DNA from: Salipiger bermudensis HTCC2601
GTDB taxonomy: Bacteria > Pseudomonadota > Alphaproteobacteria > Rhodobacterales > Rhodobacteraceae
Reading direction: 5' to 3'
Assembly: GCF_000153725.1 (NCBI RefSeq)
Contig: NZ_DS022276.1
Location: 1,335,386 to 1,399,385, forward strand
Length of the DNA: 64,000 nt
Shown: positions 28,743 through 38,304 of the stretch, in pieces
Position numbering within the stretch: position 1 is the stretch's first letter
How the letters are laid out: each line of letters opens with the position of its first letter
Program-made: the position numbers and the translations under genes
The notes under the pieces: generated by a model
What the model was told of the DNA's origin: nothing
Seen by the model: the letters and a program-made list of their open reading frames with translations, nothing else
The model's database searches: none

Positions 28743-31550
28743 TCAACAATCTCCCGTATGGCGGCGGATCGGAGAGTGCATTGGGCCGAAAGCCGGCTGG
28801 CTTTCCTCTGGTGCGGCCGACTTTTCCAGTTTCACCCTCAGGTCGAACCACGCCGCCTGCCCGGTCACCGGGTCGGAATTGGCCCACCGCATCCCATCGC
28901 CGCGCTCGGGCAGCAATTCGTGGATCAGGTGGTTGAGCAGGAAGCCCCTGGTGGCCTCGGGCGCATCTGGATCGAGCGCCCACGTCCCCTTGCGCTTGCC
29001 GATGGCGTTCCACGTCCAGACCGTGCTGGGGTTGAGCGCTGCCATGTGCGCCGCCGGCACGGTGATGCCGCCATGGCTCGAGGTGACGCGTACCCAGTCG
29101 CCATCCTGCAGCCCGAGCTTCTGCCACCAGTAGGTCGGCAGGTAGAGCGGGTTCTGGCCGTGGATCTGGCGCAGCCACGCGTTCTGGCTGCCCCAGGAAT
29201 GGTACATCGCCATCGGGCGCTGGGTCAGCGCATGGACGGGGAACTCGGCCGGGTCCTCGACTGCATCCGAGAGCGGCGCGTACCAGATCGGCAGAGGGTC
29301 GAGCGTGGCGCGGATGCGCCCGCGCAAGTGCTCGGGCGGCTGCTGAGGCCCGTGCCCCTCTGCGGCCAGCTGGAAACGCCGCAGCGGCTCGCACCAGAGC
29401 TGGATCAGGTAGGGCTGCGGTGTCTCCGCGAGGCCGAATTCCACCGCCCAGTCTTGGTAGGCACGGTTCCAAGGCTTGTAATAGGCGGCCTCCGGCGGGA
29501 CATGCGCGGTGAAGAAGCCACCATTGGCGATGTAGCTCTCGAGCTGCGCCGCGTTCGGCTCTCCACGCCCGTGGGTCAGCCCGGTCGGCCCCATGCGCCA
29601 TCCGGCCAGCGGCCCGATGCCGGGCTTGCGCTCGTGGTTGGTGATGTAGTCGGCGTAATCGGCATAGCGGGCCGAGCCATCCGCCTCGGTCATCCCCGGA
29701 AGGCCCAGCCGGGCGCCAAGGTCGAGCAGCACCGACTGGAAGGGCCGCACGTCGCGGTCGGGCGTCAGCACCGGCCAGCGGATCGCGTCCGCCGCCGCGT
29801 CGGGCTCCGAGATCGGCCTATCAAGCAGCGAGATGCAGTCGTGGCGCTCGAGATAGGTGGTGTCGGGCAGGATCAGGTCGGCATAGGCCGCCATCTCCGA
29901 GCTGTAGGCGTCGGAGTAGATGATGCGCGGGATGATGTAGTCGCCGTCCTCGTCCTGCGCGGTGAGCATCTCCATGGTGCCGCGCGTGTTCATCGCCGAG
30001 TTCCACGCCATGTTGGCCATGTAGAGAAATAGCGTGTCGATGCGGTAGGGATCGCCCGCAGCGGCGTTCGAGATCACCATGTGCATGAGCCCGTGCGGCG
30101 AGAGCGGGTTCTCCCAGGTGAAGGCCTTGTCGATCCGCGCCGCGCTGCCGTCATCCTGCAGCGCCAGATCCTCCGGCCCCTGCGGGTAGCCCAGATGCGG
30201 GCCCTCCAGCGGCTGGCCGGGGGTGGCGCGGAACTGCGGGCGCGGGTGCGCCTCTGCGGGCTTGGGATAGGGCGGCTTGAAGCGGAAGCTGCCGGGGGTC
30301 TCGACGGCGCCCAGCAGGCTTTGCAGCAGGTGCAGCGCGCGGGCGGTCTGGAAGCCGTTGGCATGGGCGGAGATGCCGCGCATGGCATGCACCGCCACGG
30401 GGCGGCCCGGCATGGTCTGGTGTTCGACGCCGCGGAAATCGGTCCACGGCCGGTCAAGCGCCACCGGATCGTCAAAGGCGGCACGCGCCAGCTCCGCCGC
30501 CACACGCCGGATCTGCGCGGCAGAAACGCCGCAGCGCTCCGCCACTTTCTCGGGCGCGTAGGCGGGATCGAGATAGCGCTCGGCCAACTCGTGCATCACC
30601 GAGCGATGGGTGACCCCGGCGCGGCGCAGACGCCCGCGCAGGTCTGGCTCTACCCCCTCTCCATCCCACGGCGCGGGCTTGCCGGTGCGCCGGTCGAGAA
30701 CAAGCGGGCGCCCCTCGGTGTCACGCAGGAAGAGGCCATGCGTCTCGGATCGTGGGTCGCTGTCGAGCAGCACCGGCGCGTTGGTGAAGCGGGCGAGGAA
30801 GTCGAGGTCGATCTGGCCGGCGCGCAACAGCTCGTGCACCAGCGACAGGATGAACAGGCCGTCGGTGCCCGGGGTGATGCCGACCCATTCATCGGCGATC
30901 GCGTTGTAGCCCGAGCGGATCGGGTTCACGCCGACGATCTTCGCCCCGCGCGCCTTGAGCTTGGCCAGCCCGAGCTTGATCGGGTTGCTGTCGTGATCCT
31001 CGGCCACCCCGAAGAGCAGCAGCAGCTTGGCGTGCTCCCAGTCGGGCGCGCCAAACTCCCAGAACGATCCACCCAGCGTGTAGATCCCCGCCGCCGCCAT
31101 GTTGACCGAGCAGAATCCGCCATGCGCGGCAAAATTCGGCGTGCCGAACTGCTGCGCCCACCAGCCGGTGAAGCTCTGCGACTGATCGCGCCCGGTGAAG
31201 AAGGCAAGCTTTTCCGGCGCGGTTTCGCGCAAGGGCTTCAGCCAAGACACCGCGGTTTCCAACGCCTCTTCCCAGCTGATCTCTTCGAAGTCCCCCGAGC
31301 CGCGTGGCCCGACCCGGCGCAGCGGCGCACGCAGGCGGGCCGGTGACATCACCTGCCTGATCCCGGCGGCGCCCTTGGCGCAGAGCACGCCGCGATTGAT
31401 CGGGTGGTCGCGGTTGCCTTCGATGTAGGTGAGCCGCCCCTCTTTGAGGTGCACGTTGATACCGCAACGGCAGGCGCACATGTAGCAGGTGGTCTGGCGC
31501 ACCTCGTCCGAGATCTGCGGGCTCAGGTCGATGGTCGGCTGGTCGCTCAT
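28743..31550 (-). CDS. soeA: Molybdopterin oxidoreductase catalytic subunit, probably sulfite dehydrogenase SoeA
   Basis: A 935-residue member of the DMSO reductase superfamily that binds bis-MGD and one [4Fe-4S] cluster. Cluster cysteines are C22, C25, C29 and C57 (CYMCACRC ... VLCAKG). The likely molybdenum ligand is C147 in GGFCSVN. The C-terminal cofactor-binding domain includes WGSQNAWLRQIHGQNPLYL. There is no twin-arginine signal, so it stays in the cytoplasm, which fits SoeABC (cytoplasmic sulfite oxidation to sulfate with quinone reduction) better than DMSO or thiosulfate reductases. AAGGAG precedes the ATG. The order soeA, extra gene, soeB, soeC is in one direction. Other cytoplasmic members of the family remain possible. 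Confidence 0.78.
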   Translation of the reverse strand: MSDQPTIDLSPQISDEVRQTTCYMCACRCGINVHLKEGRLTYIEGNRDHPINRGVLCAKGAAGIRQVMSPARLRAPLRRVGPRGSGDFEEISWEEALETAVSWLKPLRETAPEKLAFFTGRDQSQSFTGWWAQQFGTPNFAAHGGFCSVNMAAAGIYTLGGSFWEFGAPDWEHAKLLLLFGVAEDHDSNPIKLGLAKLKARGAKIVGVNPIRSGYNAIADEWVGITPGTDGLFILSLVHELLRAGQIDLDFLARFTNAPVLLDSDPRSETHGLFLRDTEGRPLVLDRRTGKPAPWDGEGVEPDLRGRLRRAGVTHRSVMHELAERYLDPAYAPEKVAERCGVSAAQIRRVAAELARAAFDDPVALDRPWTDFRGVEHQTMPGRPVAVHAMRGISAHANGFQTARALHLLQSLLGAVETPGSFRFKPPYPKPAEAHPRPQFRATPGQPLEGPHLGYPQGPEDLALQDDGSAARIDKAFTWENPLSPHGLMHMVISNAAAGDPYRIDTLFLYMANMAWNSAMNTRGTMEMLTAQDEDGDYIIPRIIYSDAYSSEMAAYADLILPDTTYLERHDCISLLDRPISEPDAAADAIRWPVLTPDRDVRPFQSVLLDLGARLGLPGMTEADGSARYADYADYITNHERKPGIGPLAGWRMGPTGLTHGRGEPNAAQLESYIANGGFFTAHVPPEAAYYKPWNRAYQDWAVEFGLAETPQPYLIQLWCEPLRRFQLAAEGHGPQQPPEHLRGRIRATLDPLPIWYAPLSDAVEDPAEFPVHALTQRPMAMYHSWGSQNAWLRQIHGQNPLYLPTYWWQKLGLQDGDWVRVTSSHGGITVPAAHMAALNPSTVWTWNAIGKRKGTWALDPDAPEATRGFLLNHLIHELLPERGDGMRWANSDPVTGQAAWFDLRVKLEKSAAPEESQPAFGPMHSPIRRHTGDC

Positions 31551-31654
31551 CCGCTGGCTGCTCTCCTTGCAGGAAAGCTAGGCCAGCGCTCGCACCCTGA
31601 CCAGTGGCATTGCGGACACGGGCTGCGGCGTCGATGCCACAGTCGGCGCCGGGC

Positions 31655-32935
31655 TCAGCCGCTGCGCCCACCTTGCGCCGTGCGGCGATCGGGTCCACCT
31701 GCCCCTGCGCGCGCCGCATCGACCGCCGCGCCTTGCGTTGCAGAGCTGCGCTCGCTGCCCGCTCCCTGCCCGCGCAGCCGCGCGACGCCTGCGCGCAGAT
31801 GCTCTGCCACGGTCTGGCCCCACGCGTCCCAGTTGAGATGGTCCTCGAATTCCTGCCGCGCACTCCGCGCCAGCGCATCGTACTCCTCCGGCGCCTCGAG
31901 ATAGCGCTCGATCAGCGCCGCGAACTCTGGCGGTCCGCTCTTTGGCGGCAGCGCGTGACCGTTGACACCGTCGCGCACCGGCACGCCGCCGACGTTCAGG
32001 CAGAGCGATGGGAGTTTGTAGGCCGACGCCTCGCAGAAGGCGAACCCGTAGCTTTCGTAGGACGGCTGGACAAGGAAATGCGCCTCGGCAAAGACCTGCT
32101 CGAACACCGACATCTCGTCGGGCTTGGCCTTGTCGAGCTGCGGATACACCGTGACCCATTCGTTGCGATGGAAGTCCGGCGGTTCGCAGCCGATCACCGT
32201 CAGGCGCGCATCGACGCCGCGCTCGCGCAGGAGCTTCATCGTATCGAAGGCGATCGGCCCGCCCTTGGCGAACCAGTCCCGCCCGATCAGCAGCAGCCGC
32301 AGCGGCAAGCCGCGCCCCAAGGTCGACGGGCGGACCGACGGCACGGTCTTGATCCCGGCGCCCCACGGCACCATGAGCGATCGTTCCGGATCGAGCCCGT
32401 AGCGGTCGTCGGCAGCGGTCTTGAGCCATTGCGAGGGCCAGAACATCAAATCGGTGCTGCGAAACACCTCGGCCTCGCAGCGCTCGACCCAGCTGTCGAG
32501 CGCCCGACCGCCCAGATACCTGGACTCGAACTGTGCCCCGATCTCGGACTTCCGGTAGATCGTCTGAGTCGCATCCGAGGAAAACGCGGTGACCACCGGA
32601 TAGGGCGGTCTTACCCGATGCAGCGCGTGAAACGCGTAGGTGCCGAAAAGCACATCATAGCGCCCACGCGACAGCTCTGACCGGACCTTGCGGGCGATCA
32701 CCGGGGCCAGCGCCAGATGCAGCCGCCAGCGCAGCCGCATCTGCATCGGGTAGGACAGGCGCGCGATCCCGCGCCGCACCGGCTCGGCCAATCCCCAGCT
32801 GCTGGAGAGGATCGTCACCTCGCCGGCATGGCCCTGCAGCGCATGGTACATGTGGGCGTTGCCGCCCGAATACATGAACCTGTCGAGCGGGGAAAAGTCG
32901 CAGAGATAGGCGATCTTCAAACGCTGCTCACTCAC
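31655..32935 (-). CDS. Family 4-type glycosyltransferase
   Basis: A 426-residue GT-B fold glycosyltransferase. The N-terminal domain begins LKIAYLCDFSPLDRFMYSGG. The C-terminal donor-binding domain has LLLIGRDWFAKGG and the acidic motif QPSYESYGFAFCEASAYKLP. The C-terminus (Arg/Gly/Ala-rich, last 30 residues) looks unconserved. I place the start at the GTG at 32935, since GGGAGG lies 6 bases upstream; a second GTG immediately before it (32938) is alternative and there is no nearby ATG. It is divergent from the polymerase-like gene and forms the left edge of the glycan locus. Confidence 0.85.
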   Translation of the reverse strand: MSEQRLKIAYLCDFSPLDRFMYSGGNAHMYHALQGHAGEVTILSSSWGLAEPVRRGIARLSYPMQMRLRWRLHLALAPVIARKVRSELSRGRYDVLFGTYAFHALHRVRPPYPVVTAFSSDATQTIYRKSEIGAQFESRYLGGRALDSWVERCEAEVFRSTDLMFWPSQWLKTAADDRYGLDPERSLMVPWGAGIKTVPSVRPSTLGRGLPLRLLLIGRDWFAKGGPIAFDTMKLLRERGVDARLTVIGCEPPDFHRNEWVTVYPQLDKAKPDEMSVFEQVFAEAHFLVQPSYESYGFAFCEASAYKLPSLCLNVGGVPVRDGVNGHALPPKSGPPEFAALIERYLEAPEEYDALARSARQEFEDHLNWDAWGQTVAEHLRAGVARLRGQGAGSERSSATQGAAVDAARAGAGGPDRRTAQGGRSG

Positions 32936-33172
32936 CACTGACCTCCCGGGTCTCTCTCATACCACCTTGGCAGATGCCGGTGCAATCTGGCCGAAAGGTG
33001 TCGCGTCATGGACCATTGCGTAGCATCTGACCGGCTGTGCCATATCTGCCAGCCCGCTGCCTCGGCGGCATCCCGGAGGGCGACAAGCGCCGGCCCCGCT
33101 GCTATGGTCGCCCTGCAATCCGGGGCATGTGGGGGTCACGGAGCGCCGCGTAACGATCTGCGAAGCACGAGT

Positions 33173-34573
33173 ATGCCGAACCCTCTCGCCTACCTCATGC
33201 TGGCCCTCTGGCCGGTGGTGACGATCGCCCTGTTCCGACGCCTGCCGGCGGATCGGGCGCTGATCCTGTCGCTGATGCTCGGCTACCTGTTCCTGCCCGA
33301 ACCGCCCGCCGCCTTCGACCTGCCGCTGATGCCGCCGATGTCGAAGCACACCATCCCCGCGCTCGCTGCCTTCATGATCTGTCTGGTCAAGTTCGGTCCG
33401 CAGGGCCTGCTGATCCCGCAATCCCGACTGGCGCGCGTGCTGCTTGGCGTGTTCATCTTCATCCCGATCCTGACCACCCTGACCAATACCGAGCCGGTAT
33501 TTTACGGCCAGGTCGGCCTGCCCGGCCTCGGCATCAAGGACGCCATCGCCCTGATGCTGCAACAGGCCATGCTGGTGATGCCCTTCCTGATGGCGCGCCA
33601 GTACCTCGCCGACGGCGGCTCGCAACGCTATTTCCTCGTCGCGCTGATGGTCTGCGGGCTGATCTACTCGCTGCCCATGCTGGTGGAACTGCGGCTGTCG
33701 CCGCAGCTCAACAACTGGATCTACGGCTATTACCAGCACTCCTTCGCCCAGTCGGTCCGCGGCGGCGGCTACCGCCCGGTGGTGTTCCTCTATCACGGGC
33801 TCTGGGTCTCGTTCTTCATCATGACCGCCGCCATCGCGGCCTTCGCCCTGTGGCGGCAGGACAGCCGGCTGAACACCCTCAGAACCCTGCTTTGCGCGCT
33901 CTACCTGCTGCTCGTGCTGGTGGCGTCGAAATCGCTGGGCGCGCTGCTTCTCGCCTCCGCCGCCCTGCCCTGCCTGCTGTTCCTGAGCCGGCAGATGCAG
34001 ATCCGCATCGCCCTGCTGCTCGGCCTTCTGGCCATCGCCTACCCGGTCATGAAAGGCGCCAACATCATCCCCGAGGACCGCATCCTCGCCGCCGCCGCCA
34101 GCTTCGACGAAGACCGTGCGCGCTCGCTCGAGTTCCGCTTCGGGCAGGAGCGGATCCTGCTCGACCGGGCGACCGAGAAACCGGTGTCCGGCTGGGGCAG
34201 CTGGGGGCGCAACCACATCCTCGATCCGGTCTCGGGCGTCATCCTCACTGTCGCCGACGGGCGCTGGGTCATCATCATCGGGGTCTATGGCTGGATCGGT
34301 TTCCTTGCCGAGTTCGGACTGCTGGTACTGCCGATCTTCCTGCTCTGGCGCGAAAGCCGCAACGGCGGCGCCGACCATATCTCGCCCTTCATCGCGCCGC
34401 TGTCGCTGATGCTGGCCGTCAACGTCGCGGACCTGATCCCCAACGCCACCCTGACACCCCTGACATGGCTGCTTGCCGGGGCGCTGACCGGCTATGCCGA
34501 GCGCATGAAGTCCATGCGGCGTCTGGCGCGAACGACCTCGAGGCGCGAGCTCGAATGGCAATCCATCATGTGA
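33173..34573 (+). CDS. Polymerase/O-antigen-ligase-like polytopic membrane protein
   Basis: A 466-residue inner-membrane protein with about ten to twelve predicted helices and one large extracytoplasmic loop, the overall form of Wzy polymerases and O-antigen ligases. Supporting local features are the helix-rich start (PLAYLMLALWPVVTIALFRR), the central loop around LEFRFGQERILLDRATEKPV and GWGSWGRN, where ligase-type proteins have their WaaL-like region, and a C-terminal helix followed by a basic tail. The ATG at 33173 is preceded by no strong Shine-Dalgarno sequence. It is followed 9 bases later by a glycosyltransferase, so it probably polymerises or transfers the glycan made by this locus. 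Confidence 0.7.
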   Translation: MPNPLAYLMLALWPVVTIALFRRLPADRALILSLMLGYLFLPEPPAAFDLPLMPPMSKHTIPALAAFMICLVKFGPQGLLIPQSRLARVLLGVFIFIPILTTLTNTEPVFYGQVGLPGLGIKDAIALMLQQAMLVMPFLMARQYLADGGSQRYFLVALMVCGLIYSLPMLVELRLSPQLNNWIYGYYQHSFAQSVRGGGYRPVVFLYHGLWVSFFIMTAAIAAFALWRQDSRLNTLRTLLCALYLLLVLVASKSLGALLLASAALPCLLFLSRQMQIRIALLLGLLAIAYPVMKGANIIPEDRILAAAASFDEDRARSLEFRFGQERILLDRATEKPVSGWGSWGRNHILDPVSGVILTVADGRWVIIIGVYGWIGFLAEFGLLVLPIFLLWRESRNGGADHISPFIAPLSLMLAVNVADLIPNATLTPLTWLLAGALTGYAERMKSMRRLARTTSRRELEWQSIM

Positions 34574-34582
34574 GGCCCACGC

Positions 34583-35878
34583 ATGGCTGAGACTTCCCAA
34601 CCCCGCGTCCTCGCCATCGCCGAGGCGGCCAACCCCGAATGGGTCAGCGTGCCGCTGGTCGGCTGGTCGCTGGCCTCGGCCCTGCGCGCGGTGGCCGACG
34701 TGCATATCGTCACCCAGATCCGCAACCGCGAAGCCTTTCTACGCGCGGGTCTGACCGAGGGCACCGATTTCACCGCCATCGACTCCGAGGCCTTCGCGCG
34801 CCCGATGTGGCAGCTCGCCGAAAGGCTCCGCATGGGCGAGGGCAAGGGTTGGACCATGGTGCAGGCGATCAACGCCCTCAGCTATCCGCATTTCGAGCGG
34901 CTGGTCTGGAAGCGCTTCGGCGCCGAGATCCGTGCCGGCAGCTGGGATATCGTGCACCGCATCACGCCGCTGTCGCCAACGATTTCCTCCACTCTGGCGA
35001 AGCGCTGCGCGCGCGCCGGTGTGCCCTTCGTGCTCGGCCCTCTGAACGGTGGCGTCACGTGGCCCAAGGGCTTCGAGGCCGAGCGACGGCGCGAGAAGGA
35101 ATGGCTGAGCTACCTGCGCTCGGCCTACAAGCTGATGCCGGGCCGCGGCGCGACACTCGACCACGCCGCCGCCATCCTCGTGGGCTCGCGGCACACCGAG
35201 GGCGAGATTCCGTCGAAGCACCGTGCCAAGACCCTCTACCTCCCGGAAAACGGTATCGATCCGGCGCGATTCAATCGCACAGCCACGCCCGCGCCCGAGG
35301 GGCTGCGCGCCTGCTTCGTCGGACGGCTGGTCCCCTACAAGGGGCCGGACATGCTGCTCGAGGCCGCCGCGCCGCTGCTGCGCGACGGCCGGATGCGGCT
35401 CGAGATCATCGGCGACGGCCCGATGATGCCCGATCTCGTGACGCAGGCCGAAGCGCTCGGCGCCGGCGGCGCGGTCACCTTCCACGGCTGGAAGCCGCAC
35501 GAGGAGGTGCAGGACATCATAGCCGGCTGCCACCTGCTCTCCTTCCCCTCGATCCGCGAATTCGGCGGCGGCGTGGTGCTCGAGGCGATGGCGCTGGGTG
35601 TGGTGCCGCTGATCGTCGATTATGCCGGCCCCGGAGAGCTCGTGGTGCCGGGCACCGGACTCAAGGTGGCCTGCGGCACCCGCGCCGAGATCATCGCGGG
35701 CTTCGCGACCGAACTGGCGCGGCTGGCAGACGACCCCTCCGGCCTGCCGGCGATGGCCACGGCGGCACAGGCGCGCGTCGCCAGCCACTTCACGTGGGCG
35801 CGCAAGGCCGCGCAGGTGGCGGAGGTTTATGACTGGGTGTGCAGCGGGCGGCCAGCCCCCGCGCCGAAGGTTTTCTAG
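34583..35878 (+). CDS. Family 4-type glycosyltransferase
   Basis: A 431-residue GT-B glycosyltransferase. Visible motifs are [18 protein letters not shown] at the start of the C-terminal domain, [13 protein letters not shown], and the donor-binding E-x7-E region in [19 protein letters not shown]. The acceptor side contains [15 protein letters not shown], which resembles other exopolysaccharide GT4 enzymes. It starts 9 bases after the polymerase-like gene and is very probably co-transcribed with it. Sugar specificity cannot be read from the sequence. Confidence 0.9.
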   Translation: MAETSQPRVLAIAEAANPEWVSVPLVGWSLASALRAVADVHIVTQIRNREAFLRAGLTEGTDFTAIDSEAFARPMWQLAERLRMGEGKGWTMVQAINALSYPHFERLVWKRFGAEIRAGSWDIVHRITPLSPTISSTLAKRCARAGVPFVLGPLNGGVTWPKGFEAERRREKEWLSYLRSAYKLMPGRGATLDHAAAILVGSRHTEGEIPSKHRAKTLYLPENGIDPARFNRTATPAPEGLRACFVGRLVPYKGPDMLLEAAAPLLRDGRMRLEIIGDGPMMPDLVTQAEALGAGGAVTFHGWKPHEEVQDIIAGCHLLSFPSIREFGGGVVLEAMALGVVPLIVDYAGPGELVVPGTGLKVACGTRAEIIAGFATELARLADDPSGLPAMATAAQARVASHFTWARKAAQVAEVYDWVCSGRPAPAPKVF

Positions 35879-36037
35879 GGCCGGACGGCGTTGACCAAAG
35901 CGCAACCTTTGCGCCCTAGCGTCCGTCCCGGTGCGGCCGCGCCTTCATTTCGCCCCAGTTGCCCTTGATAGGCAGCCAAGGGCGCGACCCACACGTGTCG
36001 TCGTGCCAGTGTTCCCGGAGAACCCGGATTTCGAGTG

Positions 36038-38107
36038 ATGAAACAGTCCGCACCCATGCAAGACGCATCGGACCGTGAAGACCGAAGCCCCGGATCGCTG
36101 CCCTATCGCAGCGATATCGACGGTCTGCGCGCCATCGCCGTGCTGGCCGTGGTGCTCTATCACTTCGGCGTTCCGGGTCTCGAGGGCGGCTTCGTCGGGG
36201 TCGACATCTTCTTCGTGATCTCCGGCTTCCTGATCGGCGGCATCCTCTGGCGTGAATATGATGCCACCGGGCGCATCTGGCTGCGCCACTTCTACATCCG
36301 CCGCTGCCGCCGCCTCGCCCCGGCCTTCTTCACCATGGTGCTGGTTACCGCCGTCCTGAGCTGGGCACTGCTGCTGCCGTTCGAGTTCCGCGAGCTGGGC
36401 AAGCAGCTCATTGCCGCGACGATCTATCTCTCGAACGTGCTGTTCTTCGGTCAGGCCGGCTATTTCGACACCGCCTCGGACGAAAAGGCCCTGCTGCACA
36501 CCTGGTCGCTCGCGGTCGAAGAGCAGTTCTACATCTTTCTGCCGCTGCTCATACTGCTGCTGTCGCGCAACCGCCGCGCCCTGCTGGCGGCGCTGGTGGG
36601 CTGCTGGATCGCCTCGTTCCTTGCCTGCGTCTGGCTCACCCCGCCCTACCAGACCGCCACCTTCTACCTCTTCCCATTCCGCGCGTGGGAGCTGCTGAGC
36701 GGTGTGCTTCTGGCGATCTGGGGCTGCGAGAGCGGGCGGCGCTGGCGCGGCCACACGGTGCTGAGCCTGGCCGGGCTGATGCTGGTCGCGTGCTCGATCC
36801 TGCTGATCCCCGCCGGGCCGCTGTTCCCCGGTCTGCTGGCGCTGCTTCCCGTGCTCGGGACGCTGCTCCTGCTTGCCAATGGCCGCGGGCAGAACCCGGT
36901 CAACCGGATACTTTCGACGCGCGAGGCGGTGTTCTTCGGCAAGATCTCCTACTCGCTCTACCTCTGGCACTGGCCGGTGCTGGTGCTGTCGCTCTACCTC
37001 CGTGGCGCATATGCCGGGCTGTGGGAGGCGGTACTGTGGATGACGCTGTCGGTGGGGCTGGCGTGGCTGTCATGGCGCTATGTCGAGACACCGGTGCGCC
37101 GCGCGCGGGTGCCGGGCTTCGTGATCCTCGGCGGCACCGCGACGGCCTCGGCCGCCACGCTGGCGCTTGGCGCGTGGCTCTATGTCAATGACGGGCTGCC
37201 GAACCGCTTCGGCCCCGAGACGCGCATCCATATCGCGGCCTCGGGCGACTTCCTGCAGGACTGGAGCCGATGCCGCACCCCCTCCGAAGGTCCTCTGATG
37301 GGGCTGGAGGTCTGCCCCATCGGCCCCGAGGGCGATCCGGAGGTGCTGGTCTGGGGCGACGGCCACGTGCGTGCGGTCAAGGAGGGGCTCGACCTCGCCG
37401 CGCACGAGGCCGGCCGCCCCGGCCTGATCATCTGGCGCGCCGGCTGCCCGCCGCTCTTCGGCATTCGCAAGGTCGAGAGCGCGGCGACGCTGGCGCAGGA
37501 CACCGCCTGCACCAATGCCAACCTGCAGATCGGCCAGAGCTTCCAGCGCCTGCCGAGCCTCGAAACCGTGCTGCTGATCGGCCGCTGGAGCTACTATGCC
37601 AACGGCACCGGCATCGGGCGCGACGCCGGGAACACCATCGCCGTGCACCCGCTCGAAGCGCCCACCCGGCTCGACGCCCGGCAATCCGACATCGTCGCCG
37701 CGGCGGCCCGGGCCACCGTCGCCCGGCTGCTCGACCCGTTCGACGAGGTGGTGGTGCTGCGCCAGCCGCCCGAGATCGCGCAATACGACAGCCGCCTCGC
37801 CGCGCGCGAGGCAGCGCACGAGGGCTGGCCGCTGGCGCGCGAGGCGGTCACGCAGACCAGCATTCCGCGCACCGCCCTTGCCCAGCGCATCGCCCCTGCC
37901 GAGGCACCATGGCGCGCCATGGCCGAGGACGGCGCGATCCGCTGGATCGACCCCTGGCCGCGGCTCTGCGACGAGGGTGCCTGCCAAGCGCTGAACGGCG
38001 ACACGGGCTATTACTTCGACAACAACCACCTCACCAACTCCGCCGCGCTGGCGTTACGGGACCTCTTCGCGCCGGTCTTTTCCGGCGACCGCGGCACCGG
38101 CTCGTGA
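36038..38107 (+). CDS. Acyltransferase (OafA/YrhL type) with C-terminal SGNH-like domain
   Basis: This 689-residue protein has an N-terminal membrane acyltransferase_3 domain of about ten helices, with the catalytic-type histidine in LAVVLYHFGVPG and FFVISGFLIGG, and a periplasmic SGNH-like C-terminal domain from about residue 380. Such proteins O-acetylate polysaccharides. In the SGNH domain block I reads VWGDGHVRA, with Gly442 where the nucleophilic serine of GDS is expected. The Asp-x2-His pair is present (Asp661, His664 in DNNHLTN). I chose the ATG at 36038; a GTG codon precedes it directly. The stop overlaps the start of a broken GMC oxidoreductase fragment. Confidence 0.88.
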   Translation: MKQSAPMQDASDREDRSPGSLPYRSDIDGLRAIAVLAVVLYHFGVPGLEGGFVGVDIFFVISGFLIGGILWREYDATGRIWLRHFYIRRCRRLAPAFFTMVLVTAVLSWALLLPFEFRELGKQLIAATIYLSNVLFFGQAGYFDTASDEKALLHTWSLAVEEQFYIFLPLLILLLSRNRRALLAALVGCWIASFLACVWLTPPYQTATFYLFPFRAWELLSGVLLAIWGCESGRRWRGHTVLSLAGLMLVACSILLIPAGPLFPGLLALLPVLGTLLLLANGRGQNPVNRILSTREAVFFGKISYSLYLWHWPVLVLSLYLRGAYAGLWEAVLWMTLSVGLAWLSWRYVETPVRRARVPGFVILGGTATASAATLALGAWLYVNDGLPNRFGPETRIHIAASGDFLQDWSRCRTPSEGPLMGLEVCPIGPEGDPEVLVWGDGHVRAVKEGLDLAAHEAGRPGLIIWRAGCPPLFGIRKVESAATLAQDTACTNANLQIGQSFQRLPSLETVLLIGRWSYYANGTGIGRDAGNTIAVHPLEAPTRLDARQSDIVAAAARATVARLLDPFDEVVVLRQPPEIAQYDSRLAAREAAHEGWPLAREAVTQTSIPRTALAQRIAPAEAPWRAMAEDGAIRWIDPWPRLCDEGACQALNGDTGYYFDNNHLTNSAALALRDLFAPVFSGDRGTGS

Positions 38108-38298
38108 GCGCGCTGGAGGGCAATTGGGACGTCATCGGCACCGGCATCGGTGGCGGGACGGTGGGGCGGGCGCTTGCCGAGGCCGGATAGAAGGTGCTAT
38201 TCCTCGAGCAGTGCGTGCCGTTAACCGGGCCGAGCGCAACGGGCAAGCTGAAGGATCTGCTTCTGCTGCGGCGGCGCTGGCCGCGCCGCCTGGTCTGA
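38104..38298 (+). pseudogene. Truncated GMC-type FAD oxidoreductase remnant
   Basis: Starting at a GTG overlapping the acyltransferase stop (GTGA), the translation reads the N-terminus of a glucose-methanol-choline oxidoreductase: NWDVIGTGIGGGTVGRALAEAG, the FAD-binding dinucleotide fold. An in-frame TAG follows at about 38188-38190. The frame then continues with KVLFLEQCVP and a few dozen unrelated residues to a TGA at 38296-38298. The other 400-plus residues of the family are absent. This is a decayed and deleted gene, showing past rearrangement between the acyltransferase and the next gene. Confidence 0.75.
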
Positions 38299-38304
38299 GG
38301 CGCT

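Noticed and set aside
28743-31550. Periplasmic DMSO or thiosulfate reductase
   Set aside because: There is no twin-arginine signal at the N-terminus, so the catalytic subunit should be cytoplasmic, which fits SoeA better.
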